Below, in pieces: positions 1 through 8,371 of a stretch of DNA of 64,000 nt (its first letter is position 1; the number at the start of each line of letters is the position of its first letter). This DNA comes from Rhodococcus phenolicus (lineage in GTDB: Bacteria; Actinomycetota; Actinomycetes; Mycobacteriales; Mycobacteriaceae), in assembly GCF_001646785.1 (NCBI RefSeq), contig NZ_LRRH01000058.1:62001-126000 (forward strand), read 5' to 3'. A program made the translations under genes and the position numbers. The notes under the pieces are model-generated. The model was given only the letters and a program-made list of their open reading frames with translations, made no database searches and had not been told where the DNA came from.

Positions 1-524
1 CGCTCGGCGGGTGGCTGGCGTTCCAGTTCGCCATCGACTTTCCGGAGCGGCTGCTCGGAATCGTCTCCATGGGAACCGGCGGAGCGAAGCTGACCGGCGC
101 GCTGAAGTCGCATTCGAATCCCACCCTCACCGAGGAGGGGATCCGCAACACGCTCGAGATGTTCGTCGTGGACAAGTCCCTCGTCACCGACGAATTGGTG
201 TCGTTGCGCTACAAGTCGGCACTCAACGACACCGCGTCGGACCGTCTCGCACAGGTCGTCGCGGCGCGCGACCGTGACCGCCACGAACTTCCGCTCGACT
301 TCGATGTGCTCGCGCGACTGGAGATCCCCGTGCTGCTCATCCACGGCGTACAGGACGTCGTGATCCCGGTGTCACGCACGTGGGAGATCCTCAACGTCGT
401 CCCGCACGCCGACGCCCACATCTTCAGCCGGTGCGGCCACTGGTCGCAGGTCGAGCGGGCGGAGGAGTTCAATGCGCTCATCGGCGACTACCTCGCCCGC
501 CACGGCGTGGCACCCCGGGCGTGA
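1..524 (+). CDS. meta-cleavage product hydrolase (MhpC-like), 5' end outside window
   Basis: C-terminal part of an alpha/beta hydrolase; the frame is open from base 3, so the N-terminus lies upstream. The first visible residues, LGGW, are the end of the GxSxGGW nucleophile elbow typical of enzymes that hydrolyse extradiol ring-cleavage products. The acid residue is the Asp in HGVQDVVIP and the catalytic His is in RCGHWSQVE. It is followed after 10 nt by an MhpB-type dioxygenase, so it should act directly after ring opening in 3-phenylpropionate or related aromatic catabolism. The family is well supported; exact substrate specificity is inferred from the neighbour. Confidence 0.85.
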   Translation, partial: LGGWLAFQFAIDFPERLLGIVSMGTGGAKLTGALKSHSNPTLTEEGIRNTLEMFVVDKSLVTDELVSLRYKSALNDTASDRLAQVVAARDRDRHELPLDFDVLARLEIPVLLIHGVQDVVIPVSRTWEILNVVPHADAHIFSRCGHWSQVERAEEFNALIGDYLARHGVAPRA

Positions 525-534
525 GGTCGGCTCG

Positions 535-1476
535 ATGACACAGGCACTGTTGTGCATGTCCCACAGCCCCCTGCTCGATCACGCGAACCCGCCGGCCGAC
601 ACCAAGACCGCCGTCGAAGCCGCATTCGAACAGGCCAGAACGTTCGTGAAGGACTTCGATCCCGAGCTGATCGTCAATTTCGGTCCGGATCACTACAACG
701 GGTTCTTCTACGACCTCATGCCGCCCTTCTGCCTCGGCTACAACGCGCGCGGCACCGGCGACTACGACTCGTACAGCGGCGAAATCGATGTGCCGACCGC
801 CGTCGCCGAGGATCTCGCCCAGTTCGTCGTCGACCGCGGAATCGACCTGGCGATCTCACGCCGGATGGAGGTCGACCACGGCGCCGTCCAGCCGATGGAG
901 ATCCTGTACGACGGCGACGTGTCCGCGAAGCCGGTCCTGCCGGTGTTCGTCAACTCGGTGGCACGGCCGTTCGCGCCGATGTCGCGTGTCCGGGCGCTCG
1001 GCCGAGCCGTCGGCGAGTACTTCGCGGACGTGGACCGGCGCGTGCTGTTCATCGGATCCGGCGGCCTCTCCCACGACCCTCCGGTTCCGCAGTTCGCCAC
1101 CGCCTCCGAAGCGCAGCGCGAATTCCTCACCGCTGGACGGAATCCCACACCGGAGTTCCGAGCCGCCCGGCAGGCCAACACGATCGAGACCGCGCGACGT
1201 TTCGCCGCCGGGGAAGCCGACATCATGGATCTGAACCCGGAATGGGATCGGGCCTTCCTCGACGTCTGCCGGTCCGGTCGGGTCGAGGACTTCGATCGAT
1301 ATACCGCCGACGACATGGACGCCACCGCCGGGCACTCCTCACACGAGGTGCGGACCTGGGTCGCCGCCTACTCCGCGTTGCGCGCGTGCGGGCCGTACCG
1401 GGTCGAGTACGAGTTCTACCGTCCCATCCGCGAGTACATCGCCGGGTTCGCGATCACCACGGCCCTGCCCGCCTGA
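535..1476 (+). CDS. mhpB: 3-(2,3-dihydroxyphenyl)propionate 1,2-dioxygenase
   Basis: Class III (LigB-type) extradiol dioxygenase that opens the ring of 2,3-dihydroxyphenylpropionate. The product is 313 aa, close to E. coli MhpB at 314. His115 (in MEVDHGAV) and His180 (in GGLSHDPP) fall at the positions of the two catalytic histidines of MhpB, and the N-terminal CMSHSPL metal-ligand motif is present. The ATG at 535 matches the family N-terminus; longer starts would run into the upstream hydrolase. It follows the hydrolase gene by 10 nt and ends just before a strong terminator hairpin, so it is the last gene of its operon. Confidence 0.93.
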   Translation: MTQALLCMSHSPLLDHANPPADTKTAVEAAFEQARTFVKDFDPELIVNFGPDHYNGFFYDLMPPFCLGYNARGTGDYDSYSGEIDVPTAVAEDLAQFVVDRGIDLAISRRMEVDHGAVQPMEILYDGDVSAKPVLPVFVNSVARPFAPMSRVRALGRAVGEYFADVDRRVLFIGSGGLSHDPPVPQFATASEAQREFLTAGRNPTPEFRAARQANTIETARRFAAGEADIMDLNPEWDRAFLDVCRSGRVEDFDRYTADDMDATAGHSSHEVRTWVAAYSALRACGPYRVEYEFYRPIREYIAGFAITTALPA

Positions 1477-1485
1477 CCCCTCCGC

Positions 1486-1531
1486 CCCGTGCGTGGTTCT
1501 GGTAGCCGCTGCTACCGAAACCGCGCACGGG
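1486..1531. terminator. bidirectional terminator hairpin
   Basis: Inverted repeat with 21-nt arms (1486-1506 and 1511-1531) around a CGCT loop: 18 Watson-Crick pairs, two G-U pairs and one mismatch. It sits exactly between the stop of mhpB and the stop of the convergent esterase, so it can serve both strands. There is no clear T tract, as is common in high-GC actinobacteria. Confidence 0.8.
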
Positions 1532-2485
1532 TCACAGGGTGCGGCGCAGGAACTCCACGATGTCACGAGCTGCGGTGTGGGCGGCGGGCGCGATGCCCGG
1601 AAGTGCCGCGAATCCGTGGATCGTGTCGGGATAGTCGTGGTGGTCGGCCGCGACGCCCGCCGCGCGCAATGTGGCGGCGTAGCGGAAACCGTGGTCGCGC
1701 AACGGATCGTGCCCGGCGGTGAGGATCAGCGCGGGCGGCAGCGACTCGTGTGAGGCGGCCCGGATCGGGGAGGCCCGCCAGTCCTCGGTGCCGTAACCGT
1801 CGCCGAGATACAGCCGCCCGAACGTCCGCATCTGCTTCGACGTGAGCAGCGGGGCGTTCGCATTGGCGGCCTCGGACGGCCACCGCTCGTACATCTCGAC
1901 CGCCGGGTAGACGAGCACCTGGGCGCGCAGCGCGGGGCCGTCGGCGTCGCGGGCGTGCAGGGCCGCGACCGCCGCGAGGTTCCCGCCGGCGCTGTCGCCC
2001 ATGACCGCGATCCGCTCCGGATCCCCGCCCAGCTCGGTGGCGTTCGACCGCACCCACTGCAATGCCGCCCACGCGTCGTCGACGGCGGCCGGATAAGGGT
2101 GTTCGGGAGCCAGCCGGTAGGTCGGGCACACGACGATCGCTCCGGCCTGCGCGGCGACACGACCGGCGATCCACCGGGACTGTTCGGGCGACCCGATACA
2201 CCAGCCGCCGCCGTGGTAGTTCACCACGATCGGCCGGGGCCCGGCGTCGGCAGGGGTATGTATGCGCAACCGGATGCCGTTGTCGATGTGCCGGTCGGTC
2301 ACGGCGACCCCCACCGCGTCGGTGCCGACGACCAGCCGACCCGGACGCGACGCGATCAGCCGGGCACGCCGCGCCCGCAGCGCGACCATCTGCGGTCCGT
2401 CGGACGGCTCACTGGCCAGGACCCGCAGGGCGGCACCGAACAGCCGGGTGCGGGCAGGCAGCGGCGTGACGGGGATCTGTTCCAT
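1532..2485 (-). CDS. alpha/beta hydrolase, hormone-sensitive lipase family
   Basis: Esterase/lipase of 317 aa in the HSL (LipH/LipN-like) group. HGGGW at residues 91-95 supplies the oxyanion hole, GDSAGG at 163-168 carries the nucleophile Ser165, and the acid and His lie in AGHDPLRDHG and DTIHGF near the C-terminus. No signal peptide is seen, so it is probably cytoplasmic. I prefer the ATG at 2485 over one nine codons upstream: a TATATT -10-like box (2492-2497) lies six bases before it, fitting a leaderless message. Substrate unknown; short-chain acyl esters are usual for the family. Confidence 0.85.
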   Translation of the reverse strand: MEQIPVTPLPARTRLFGAALRVLASEPSDGPQMVALRARRARLIASRPGRLVVGTDAVGVAVTDRHIDNGIRLRIHTPADAGPRPIVVNYHGGGWCIGSPEQSRWIAGRVAAQAGAIVVCPTYRLAPEHPYPAAVDDAWAALQWVRSNATELGGDPERIAVMGDSAGGNLAAVAALHARDADGPALRAQVLVYPAVEMYERWPSEAANANAPLLTSKQMRTFGRLYLGDGYGTEDWRASPIRAASHESLPPALILTAGHDPLRDHGFRYAATLRAAGVAADHHDYPDTIHGFAALPGIAPAAHTAARDIVEFLRRTL

Positions 2486-2491
2486 CCAGCG

Positions 2492-2497
2492 AATATA
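2492..2497 (-). promoter_or_regulatory. -10 box of a probably leaderless promoter
   Basis: TATATT on the minus strand, six bases before the ATG at 2485. That spacing places the transcription start on the start codon itself. No Shine-Dalgarno sequence precedes the ATG, which agrees. A -35 element at good spacing is not clear. Confidence 0.4.
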
Positions 2498-2516
2498 GAA
2501 GGTCTTCGGCACGCCA

Positions 2517-2553
2517 AGGAGCCCCTCGCCCGATTTCCGGACGAGGGGCTCCT
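2517..2553 (-). terminator. terminator of the clp gene
   Basis: A perfect 12-bp inverted repeat, AGGAGCCCCTCG / CGAGGGGCTCCT, with a 13-nt loop, 18 bases beyond the stop codon of the ClpC-type gene. It also separates that gene from the esterase, which lies downstream on the same strand. Confidence 0.8.
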
Positions 2554-2570
2554 GTTCATCGGCTACCGCC

Positions 2571-4994
2571 TTATCGGACGACGAGTTCGCCGTCCTCCAC
2601 CGCGACCGTCACGGCGCCGCCTTCGGCGAGTTCGTCGTCGAGCAGCAGGTCGGCGATGCGGTCGTCGACCTCGCGCTGGATGGCGCGGCGCAACGGCCGG
2701 GCTCCGAACTCGGGCTGGTGGCCGTGTTCGGCGATCCAGTCGACGGCGTCGGCTGCGATCTCCAGTTCGATACCCCTGGCCTGCAACCGCTCCCGCGACT
2801 CGTCGAGCAGCAGGTCGGTGATGCGGTGCAGCTGCTCGCCGTCGAGCTTGCGGAACAGCACGATCTCGTCGATGCGGTTGAGGAATTCCGGTCGCATCGA
2901 TTCGCGCAGCCGGCCCATCACCCGGTCCCGCAGCGGCTTCTCGGCGGCTTCGGCGTCGCCGGTGGTGAAGCCGAGTGCCCCGCCGCGGCTGGAGATGATG
3001 TCCGAGCCCAGGTTGCTGGTCATGATCACCACGGTGTTGGTGAAGTCGACCGTGCGGCCCTGGCCGTCGGTGAGGCGGCCGTCGTCGAGCACCTGCAGCA
3101 GCGTGTTGAACACGTCCGGGTGCGCCTTCTCGATCTCGTCGAGCAGGACCACCGAGTACGGGTTGCGCCGTACCTGTTCGGTGAGCTGACCGGCCTCGCC
3201 GTAGCCGACGTACCCGGGAGGGGCACCGACGAGCCTGCTGACGGTGTGCCGTTCCCCGAACTCGCTCATGTCGACGCGCAGCATCTTGTTCTCCTCCCCG
3301 AACAGCACCTCGGCGAGCGCCTTGGCCAGTTCGGTCTTGCCGACACCGGTCGGCCCGAGGAACAGGAAGCTGCCGACGGGCCGGTGCGGATCGGCCATGC
3401 CGGCACGGCTGCGTCGCACCGCCCGCGCGACCGCGCGCACCGCCTCGTCCTGCCCGACGACCCGCTTGTGCAGTTCGTCCTCCAGGCCGCGCAGCCGGTC
3501 CTTCTCGGCCTGCGTCATGCGGGTCGCCGGGATTCCGGTTGCCCGCGAGACGATCTCGGCGATCAGTTCGGAGTTCACCTCGGGTGCGTCGACATCCTCG
3601 ACGGCCGGGGTTCCGGCGTCGAGGCGGGCCTGCACGCGGGCGATCTCGTCGCGCAGACGCGACGCCTGTTCGTACTGTTCCGCCTTGACGGCCTCGTCCT
3701 TCTCGGTTTCGAGGGCCGCGAGACGGTTGCGCAGTTCGACGGTGTCGACGCGCGGGGTCCGCAACCGCAGGCGCGCACCGGCCTGATCGATCAGGTCGAT
3801 CGCCTTGTCCGGCAGGTGCCGGTCCGGCAGATACCGGACGGACAGATCGACCGCGGCTTCGAGCGCGTCGTCCGTGTAGACGACACCGTGGAACTCGGCG
3901 TATCGGTCGCGCAGTCCGCGCAGGATCGCGACGGCGTCCGCGTGGGCGGGTTCGCCGACGGTGACCGGCTGGAACCGCCGCTCGAGCGCCGGGTCCTTCT
4001 CGATGTGCTTGCGGTACTCGTCGAGGGTCGTCGCGCCAACGACGTGCAGCTCGCCGCGCGCGAGTTTGGGCTTGAGGATGTTGCCGGCGTCCATGGCGCC
4101 TTCGCTGCCTCCGCCGCCCGCACCGACGACGGTGTGGATTTCGTCGATGAAGACGATCAGCTCACCGGACTGTGCGGTGATCTCGTCGAGCACGTTCGTC
4201 AGCCGTTCCTCGAAGTCTCCGCGGTAGCGGGTGCCGGCGACCATCGAGGTGAGGTCGAGCTGGACGATGCGCTTGTCGCGCAACGTGTCCGGCACGTCTC
4301 CGTCGACGATGCGCTGGGCGAGACCTTCGACGATCGCGGTCTTGCCGACTCCGGCCTCCCCGACGAGCACCGGGTTGTTCTTGGTACGCCGCGACAGGAT
4401 CTCGACGGTCTGCTCGATCTCGTCGGCGCGGCCGATGACCGGGTCGATGTGCCCGTCGCGGGCACGGGAGGTCAGGTCGACGCCGAACTTGTCGAGGGTC
4501 GGGGTGGCGGACTCCGCCTGCGGCGCCGCCGCAGCCGGTTGCAGCGCTGCCTGCAGCGACTGCGGGGTCACCCCGAGCGACGCGAGCAGCCGGCCCGGTC
4601 CGCGGGTGCGGTCGGCGGCGAGCGCGAAGAACACGTGCTCGGGGTCGATGTAGGTCGAGCCGAGCGCGCGGGCGAACTGGTGCGCCTCGAGCAGCGCGGT
4701 CCGCACGGCGCCGCTGAGGGCCGGCGCGGTCGCGCCGTCCGCGACGCCCGCTTCCGGGAGTCGTTCGTCGACGGCCGCGACGACCGCGGCGGGGTCGGCA
4801 CCGGAACGGGTCATGACCGTCCGGGCCGGGTCCTGCTCCGCCATGACGCGGAGGACGTGCAGCGCATCGAGATCGGCGTCGCCGCGTTCGGCGGCGAAAC
4901 GGGCGGCAGCGGCCATGAGGTCCTGTGTGCCGCGGCTGAGGAAACGGGTGATGTCGATGCGGCCAGGGCCACCAGGCCCGAAGAATGACGGCAT
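2571..4994 (-). CDS. ClpC-family AAA+ unfoldase (HspR-controlled)
   Basis: Protein of 807 aa with a Clp N domain (about 15-155), AAA module 1 (Walker A GEAGVGKT 212-219), a UVR-like helix pair (425-460), AAA module 2 (GPTGVGKT 547-554) and a C-terminal D2-small domain. The short UVR linker in place of the long ClpB coiled-coil, and an LGF tripeptide in D2 that resembles the ClpP-binding loop, argue for ClpC rather than ClpB. The [11 protein letters not shown] start is like second Clp ATPases of actinobacteria rather than housekeeping ClpC1. ATG at 4994 is preceded by AGAAAGG; an earlier in-frame start would include the operator. It probably unfolds damaged proteins after heat or oxidative stress, perhaps for ClpP. 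Confidence 0.88.
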   Translation of the reverse strand: MPSFFGPGGPGRIDITRFLSRGTQDLMAAAARFAAERGDADLDALHVLRVMAEQDPARTVMTRSGADPAAVVAAVDERLPEAGVADGATAPALSGAVRTALLEAHQFARALGSTYIDPEHVFFALAADRTRGPGRLLASLGVTPQSLQAALQPAAAAPQAESATPTLDKFGVDLTSRARDGHIDPVIGRADEIEQTVEILSRRTKNNPVLVGEAGVGKTAIVEGLAQRIVDGDVPDTLRDKRIVQLDLTSMVAGTRYRGDFEERLTNVLDEITAQSGELIVFIDEIHTVVGAGGGGSEGAMDAGNILKPKLARGELHVVGATTLDEYRKHIEKDPALERRFQPVTVGEPAHADAVAILRGLRDRYAEFHGVVYTDDALEAAVDLSVRYLPDRHLPDKAIDLIDQAGARLRLRTPRVDTVELRNRLAALETEKDEAVKAEQYEQASRLRDEIARVQARLDAGTPAVEDVDAPEVNSELIAEIVSRATGIPATRMTQAEKDRLRGLEDELHKRVVGQDEAVRAVARAVRRSRAGMADPHRPVGSFLFLGPTGVGKTELAKALAEVLFGEENKMLRVDMSEFGERHTVSRLVGAPPGYVGYGEAGQLTEQVRRNPYSVVLLDEIEKAHPDVFNTLLQVLDDGRLTDGQGRTVDFTNTVVIMTSNLGSDIISSRGGALGFTTGDAEAAEKPLRDRVMGRLRESMRPEFLNRIDEIVLFRKLDGEQLHRITDLLLDESRERLQARGIELEIAADAVDWIAEHGHQPEFGARPLRRAIQREVDDRIADLLLDDELAEGGAVTVAVEDGELVVR

Positions 4995-5015
4995 TCCGAA
5001 GCCTTTCTTCCGAGA

Positions 5016-5036
5016 CTTGAGTCTTACGAACTCAAC
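5016..5036. promoter_or_regulatory. HAIR element, HspR operator
   Basis: CTTGAGT-N7-ACTCAAC, differing at one base from the HspR-associated inverted repeat CTTGAGT-N7-ACTCAAG. It lies 22 bases upstream of the clp start codon. HspR is the heat-shock repressor of the dnaK and clpB units in actinobacteria, so this gene should be heat inducible. Confidence 0.85.
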
Positions 5037-5105
5037 TAACGTGCCGAATACCCGATCAATTCCCGAGACAACGTGATCTGCATCACCTACTTGGTTGAGC
5101 ACATC

Positions 5106-5123
5106 TATATTGCGCACAACATA
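5106..5123. promoter_or_regulatory. candidate OhrR operator
   Basis: Imperfect 18-bp palindrome TATATTGCGCACAACATA (14 of 18 positions symmetric) 22 bases before the ohrR GTG. It overlaps a TATATT -10-like box, a place where a MarR-type repressor would block transcription. Known OhrR operators are AT-rich palindromes of about this size. Confidence 0.5.
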
Positions 5124-5145
5124 ACGGGGCGCTATGTTCTTCCTC

Positions 5146-5604
5146 GTGTCCGATGCTTTCACCCTCGACCAGCAGGTCTGCTTCGCCCTCTACAGAGCGT
5201 CGCGGGCCACCACCGCCGTCTACCGCCCCCATCTGGATCGGCTCGGCCTCACCTATCCGCAGTATCTGGTGATGCTGGCCCTGTGGGAGCGCGACGGTCG
5301 CGGTGTCCAGGACCTGTGCGACGCGCTCGACCTCGACACCGGCACCCTTTCGCCGCTCCTCAAGCGGCTCGAGACCGCCGGGCTGATCGAGCGACGCCGG
5401 CAGAGCACCGACGAACGCCGCGTCGTCGTGCACCTGACCGGCGCCGGCACCGACATGCGCTCGGGAGCGCAGGACATCCCGGAATGCATCGCCCGGGCCT
5501 CCGGGCTCGACATTCCGGAACTGCTCGCCCTGCGCGACACGCTCCACACCATGACCGCGGCACTCCGCACCACCTCGACTCACACGACAGGGAGCGCACG
5601 ATGA
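5146..5604 (+). CDS. ohrR: organic hydroperoxide-sensing MarR regulator OhrR
   Basis: MarR-family winged-helix repressor of 152 aa. The N-terminal QVCFALYRASRA segment carries Cys12, the place of the peroxide-reactive cysteine of OhrR, and the wing has DERRVVVHLT. The next gene, overlapping by 4 nt (ATGA), encodes the target Ohr, which fixes the assignment. The GTG at 5146 gives the N-terminus closest to the family; an ATG 12 bases upstream is possible. Oxidation of the cysteine should release DNA and derepress both genes. It is divergent from the clp gene. Confidence 0.88.
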   Translation: MSDAFTLDQQVCFALYRASRATTAVYRPHLDRLGLTYPQYLVMLALWERDGRGVQDLCDALDLDTGTLSPLLKRLETAGLIERRRQSTDERRVVVHLTGAGTDMRSGAQDIPECIARASGLDIPELLALRDTLHTMTAALRTTSTHTTGSAR

Positions 5605-6023
5605 ACGTCCTCTACACCGCCGAAGCCCTCTCCACCGGCGCCGCCCGCAACGGCAGCGTCCGCACCAGCGACGGCCGGCTCGACCTGCAGCTCGCCATGC
5701 CCACCGAGATGGGCGGCTCCGGCGACGGCACCAACCCGGAGCAGCTGTTCGCCGCCGGCTACGCCGCGTGCTTCCACTCCGCACTGCAGCTCATCGCCCG
5801 CCAGGAGAAGGCCGACATCACCGATTCCGCCGTGGGCGCACGCGTCGGTATCGGCCCCAACGACGGCGGTGGTTTCGAGCTGACCGTCACGCTCGAGGTC
5901 ACCCTCCCCAACGTGCCGCGCGACCAGGCGCTCGCGCTGACCGAGAAGGCGCACCAGGTGTGCCCGTACTCCAACGCGACCCGCGGCAATATCGAGGTCG
6001 CGCTCGAGGTGTCCGAAGACTGA
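5601..6023 (+). CDS. ohr: organic hydroperoxide resistance protein Ohr
   Basis: Thiol peroxidase of 140 aa, OsmC/Ohr fold, which reduces organic and fatty-acid hydroperoxides in the cytoplasm. Both redox cysteines are visible: Cys57 in AACFHSAL and Cys121 in VCPYSNATRG, the latter motif diagnostic for Ohr over OsmC. The start codon overlaps the ohrR stop (ATGA), so the pair is translationally coupled and co-regulated. Confidence 0.95.
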   Translation: MNVLYTAEALSTGAARNGSVRTSDGRLDLQLAMPTEMGGSGDGTNPEQLFAAGYAACFHSALQLIARQEKADITDSAVGARVGIGPNDGGGFELTVTLEVTLPNVPRDQALALTEKAHQVCPYSNATRGNIEVALEVSED

Positions 6024-6043
6024 CCTCCGCCGCAGGCCCTACT

Positions 6044-8371
6044 GTGGTGGATGTGTGCAAGCAGGACGATTCGCGGCTCGCGCGGTTCACCGCGACCCTC
6101 GGTTTCGCCCTCGACGACTTCCAGCTCCGCGCGTGCCGGGCTCTCGACGACGGCCGGGACGTGCTGGTCTGCGCGCCCACCGGGTCCGGCAAGACCGTGG
6201 TCGGCGAGTTCGCCGCGACCCTTGCGCTCGCCGGTGAGGGCAAGTGCTTCTACACCACGCCGATCAAGGCGCTGAGCAACCAGAAGTACAGCGATCTCGC
6301 GGCACGCTTCGGCGACGACCACGTCGGCCTGCTCACCGGCGACGTCTCGCTGCGCCCCCACGCACCGGTGGTGGTGATGACGACCGAAGTGCTGCGCAGC
6401 ATGCTGCACGGCGATTCCCCGCTGCTCGACGGGCTGACCCACGTCGTGATGGACGAGGTGCACTACCTCGCCGACCGCGACCGCGGCGCCGTGTGGGAGG
6501 AAACGATCCTCACGCTCCCGTCGGCCGTCCGGCTCGTGAGCCTGTCGGCGACGGTGAGCAATGCCGAGGAGTTCGGTGAGTGGATCGGCCGGATCCGCGG
6601 CCCGACGACCGTCGTCGTCGAGGAACATCGACCGGTGCCGTTGTGGCAGCACGTGCTGGCCGGTGGACGGTTGTTCGACCTGTTCTCCCCCGTCACCGGC
6701 ACCGTCGACGAACAACTCGTCCGGTACATCGCGCACCGGCAACTCGTCGAGGCCGCACCCGCGATTCCCGGCCGGGGACGACGCCGTCGACGCACCGCCA
6801 CCCCGGGGCCGGCCGGCGCCGATCGCCCGGAACTGGTGGCGCGACTCGAAGCCGAGGCATTGCTGCCGGCGATCTGGTTCCGGTTCAGTCGCTCCGGTTG
6901 CGACACCGCGGTCGACGAATGCCTGCGTTCGTCACTGCGCCTGACCGATGCCCACGACGTCGAGCGGATCCGCTCGATCGCCGAAAAGCACGTTGCGACA
7001 GTATCTCCCGCAGATCTCGACGCGCTGGGATACGTCGGGTGGCTGGACGGTCTCGAGCGCGGCTTCGCGGCCCACCACGCCGGCATGGTGCCGGTGTTCC
7101 GGCACGCGGTCGAGGAACTGTTCGGTCTGGGCCTGGTGCGCGTCGTCTTCGCCACCGAAACCCTCGCGGTGGGTGTGAACATGCCGGCGCGCACCGTCGT
7201 GCTCGAAAGGCTCGTCAAACCGACCGCGCACGGCCCAGAACGGATCACTCCCGGGGAGTACACGCAACTCACCGGCCGCGCCGGTCGCCGCGGCATCGAC
7301 ACCGAGGGGCACGCCGTGGTGCTGTGGACCCCCGAGGTGCAGCCGGCGACGGTCGCCGGGCTGGCCTCCACCCGCACCTATCCGCTGACCAGTTCGCTGC
7401 GGGTCGGCTACAACACGGCCGTGAACCTGGTGGACCGTCTCGGCGCGCCCGCCGCTCGCGACCTTCTGCGTCGGTCGTTCGCCCAGTTCCAGGCGGAGAA
7501 GTCCGTGGCGGCGCTCACCGCGGCGGCGCGCACGAACAGCGCGAGCCTGCACGAACTCGACCGTGAACTCGCTGCCGTCAAAGGGCTTTCGGAGTACCTG
7601 GCGCTGCGCGACCGGCTCGTCGCGGCACGTGGCGTGGCCGGTTCGGACGCGGTCACGGCGCTGGCCCGGGCCGTGCGATCCCATCCGGTGCACCGGCGCG
7701 GCGACCGCGATCGCCTGCTCACGCTCGCCGCCCGGCGCCGCACGCTCGGTGACGACACCGACGCGATGCGCATCCGCATCGCGGCCGTCACCGACCGCCT
7801 CACCGGCACGTTCGACGGCGTGCTGGCCCTGCTCGACGAACGCGGCCACGTCGTACTCGATCCGCACAGCGGGCGCGCCCACGTCACCGAGGAGGGCCAC
7901 CGGCTGTCCCGGATCTATTGCACGAACGACCTTCTCGTCGCCGAATGCCTGCGCGGCGGCGCCTGGTCCGGACTCGCTCCGGCCGAGCTGGCGGCGGTCG
8001 TGTCGACCGTGATCGGCGAATCAGGACACCGGGTGCCGGCACGGTCCGGGGCGGCGACCGCCGCGGTGGACGAGGCGCTGCGCGCCACCGGGCGGATGTG
8101 GGCGGAACTGGCAGGAGCGGAGCAACGCCTCGGGCTCCCGGTCTCGCCCGAACCCGATCCGGTCGCGGTCGTCGCGATCCACCGGCTCGCCCGTGGCGAC
8201 GGGCTGGCCGCCGCGATGCGCGCCGTCGACAGCGACGTCTCGGCCGGCGACCTACTCCGACGCTATCTGCGCACCCTGGACCTGATCGGCCAGACCGGGC
8301 TGTGCGACCGCGGTGCCCTGCCCGTGCCCGGCGCGTGCGCCACCGAGGCCGCGACCACGAACATCAGTTGA
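6044..8371 (+). CDS. HelY-like Ski2-family DExH helicase
   Basis: ATP-dependent RNA helicase of about 775 aa. Motif I CAPTGSGKT, motif II VMDEVHYLAD, motif III LSATVSN and motif VI QLTGRAGRRG are all intact, and a DSHCT-like C-terminal domain holds IYCTNDLLVAECLRGGAW. It resembles M. tuberculosis HelY (906 aa) throughout but lacks much of the middle insertion, so it may be a shorter paralogue. GTG 6044 is used; GTG 6047 or 6053 are equally possible. It begins 20 nt after ohr and may be read from the same promoter. The stop overlaps the convergent SDR by 8 nt. Confidence 0.85.
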   Translation: MVDVCKQDDSRLARFTATLGFALDDFQLRACRALDDGRDVLVCAPTGSGKTVVGEFAATLALAGEGKCFYTTPIKALSNQKYSDLAARFGDDHVGLLTGDVSLRPHAPVVVMTTEVLRSMLHGDSPLLDGLTHVVMDEVHYLADRDRGAVWEETILTLPSAVRLVSLSATVSNAEEFGEWIGRIRGPTTVVVEEHRPVPLWQHVLAGGRLFDLFSPVTGTVDEQLVRYIAHRQLVEAAPAIPGRGRRRRRTATPGPAGADRPELVARLEAEALLPAIWFRFSRSGCDTAVDECLRSSLRLTDAHDVERIRSIAEKHVATVSPADLDALGYVGWLDGLERGFAAHHAGMVPVFRHAVEELFGLGLVRVVFATETLAVGVNMPARTVVLERLVKPTAHGPERITPGEYTQLTGRAGRRGIDTEGHAVVLWTPEVQPATVAGLASTRTYPLTSSLRVGYNTAVNLVDRLGAPAARDLLRRSFAQFQAEKSVAALTAAARTNSASLHELDRELAAVKGLSEYLALRDRLVAARGVAGSDAVTALARAVRSHPVHRRGDRDRLLTLAARRRTLGDDTDAMRIRIAAVTDRLTGTFDGVLALLDERGHVVLDPHSGRAHVTEEGHRLSRIYCTNDLLVAECLRGGAWSGLAPAELAAVVSTVIGESGHRVPARSGAATAAVDEALRATGRMWAELAGAEQRLGLPVSPEPDPVAVVAIHRLARGDGLAAAMRAVDSDVSAGDLLRRYLRTLDLIGQTGLCDRGALPVPGACATEAATTNIS

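Noticed and set aside
2718-4988. Long open frame on the plus strand (over 750 codons) opposite the clp gene
   Set aside because: It is antisense to a clear two-AAA-domain ClpC protein and its translation shows no family motif; long reverse frames are expected opposite GC-rich coding sequence. The same holds for long frames opposite the NCS1 permease (10187-12544) and the APC permease (13367-14887).
2571-4994. ClpB identity for the HAIR-controlled ATPase
   Set aside because: The long coiled-coil middle domain of ClpB is absent; a short UVR linker and an LGF loop fit ClpC.
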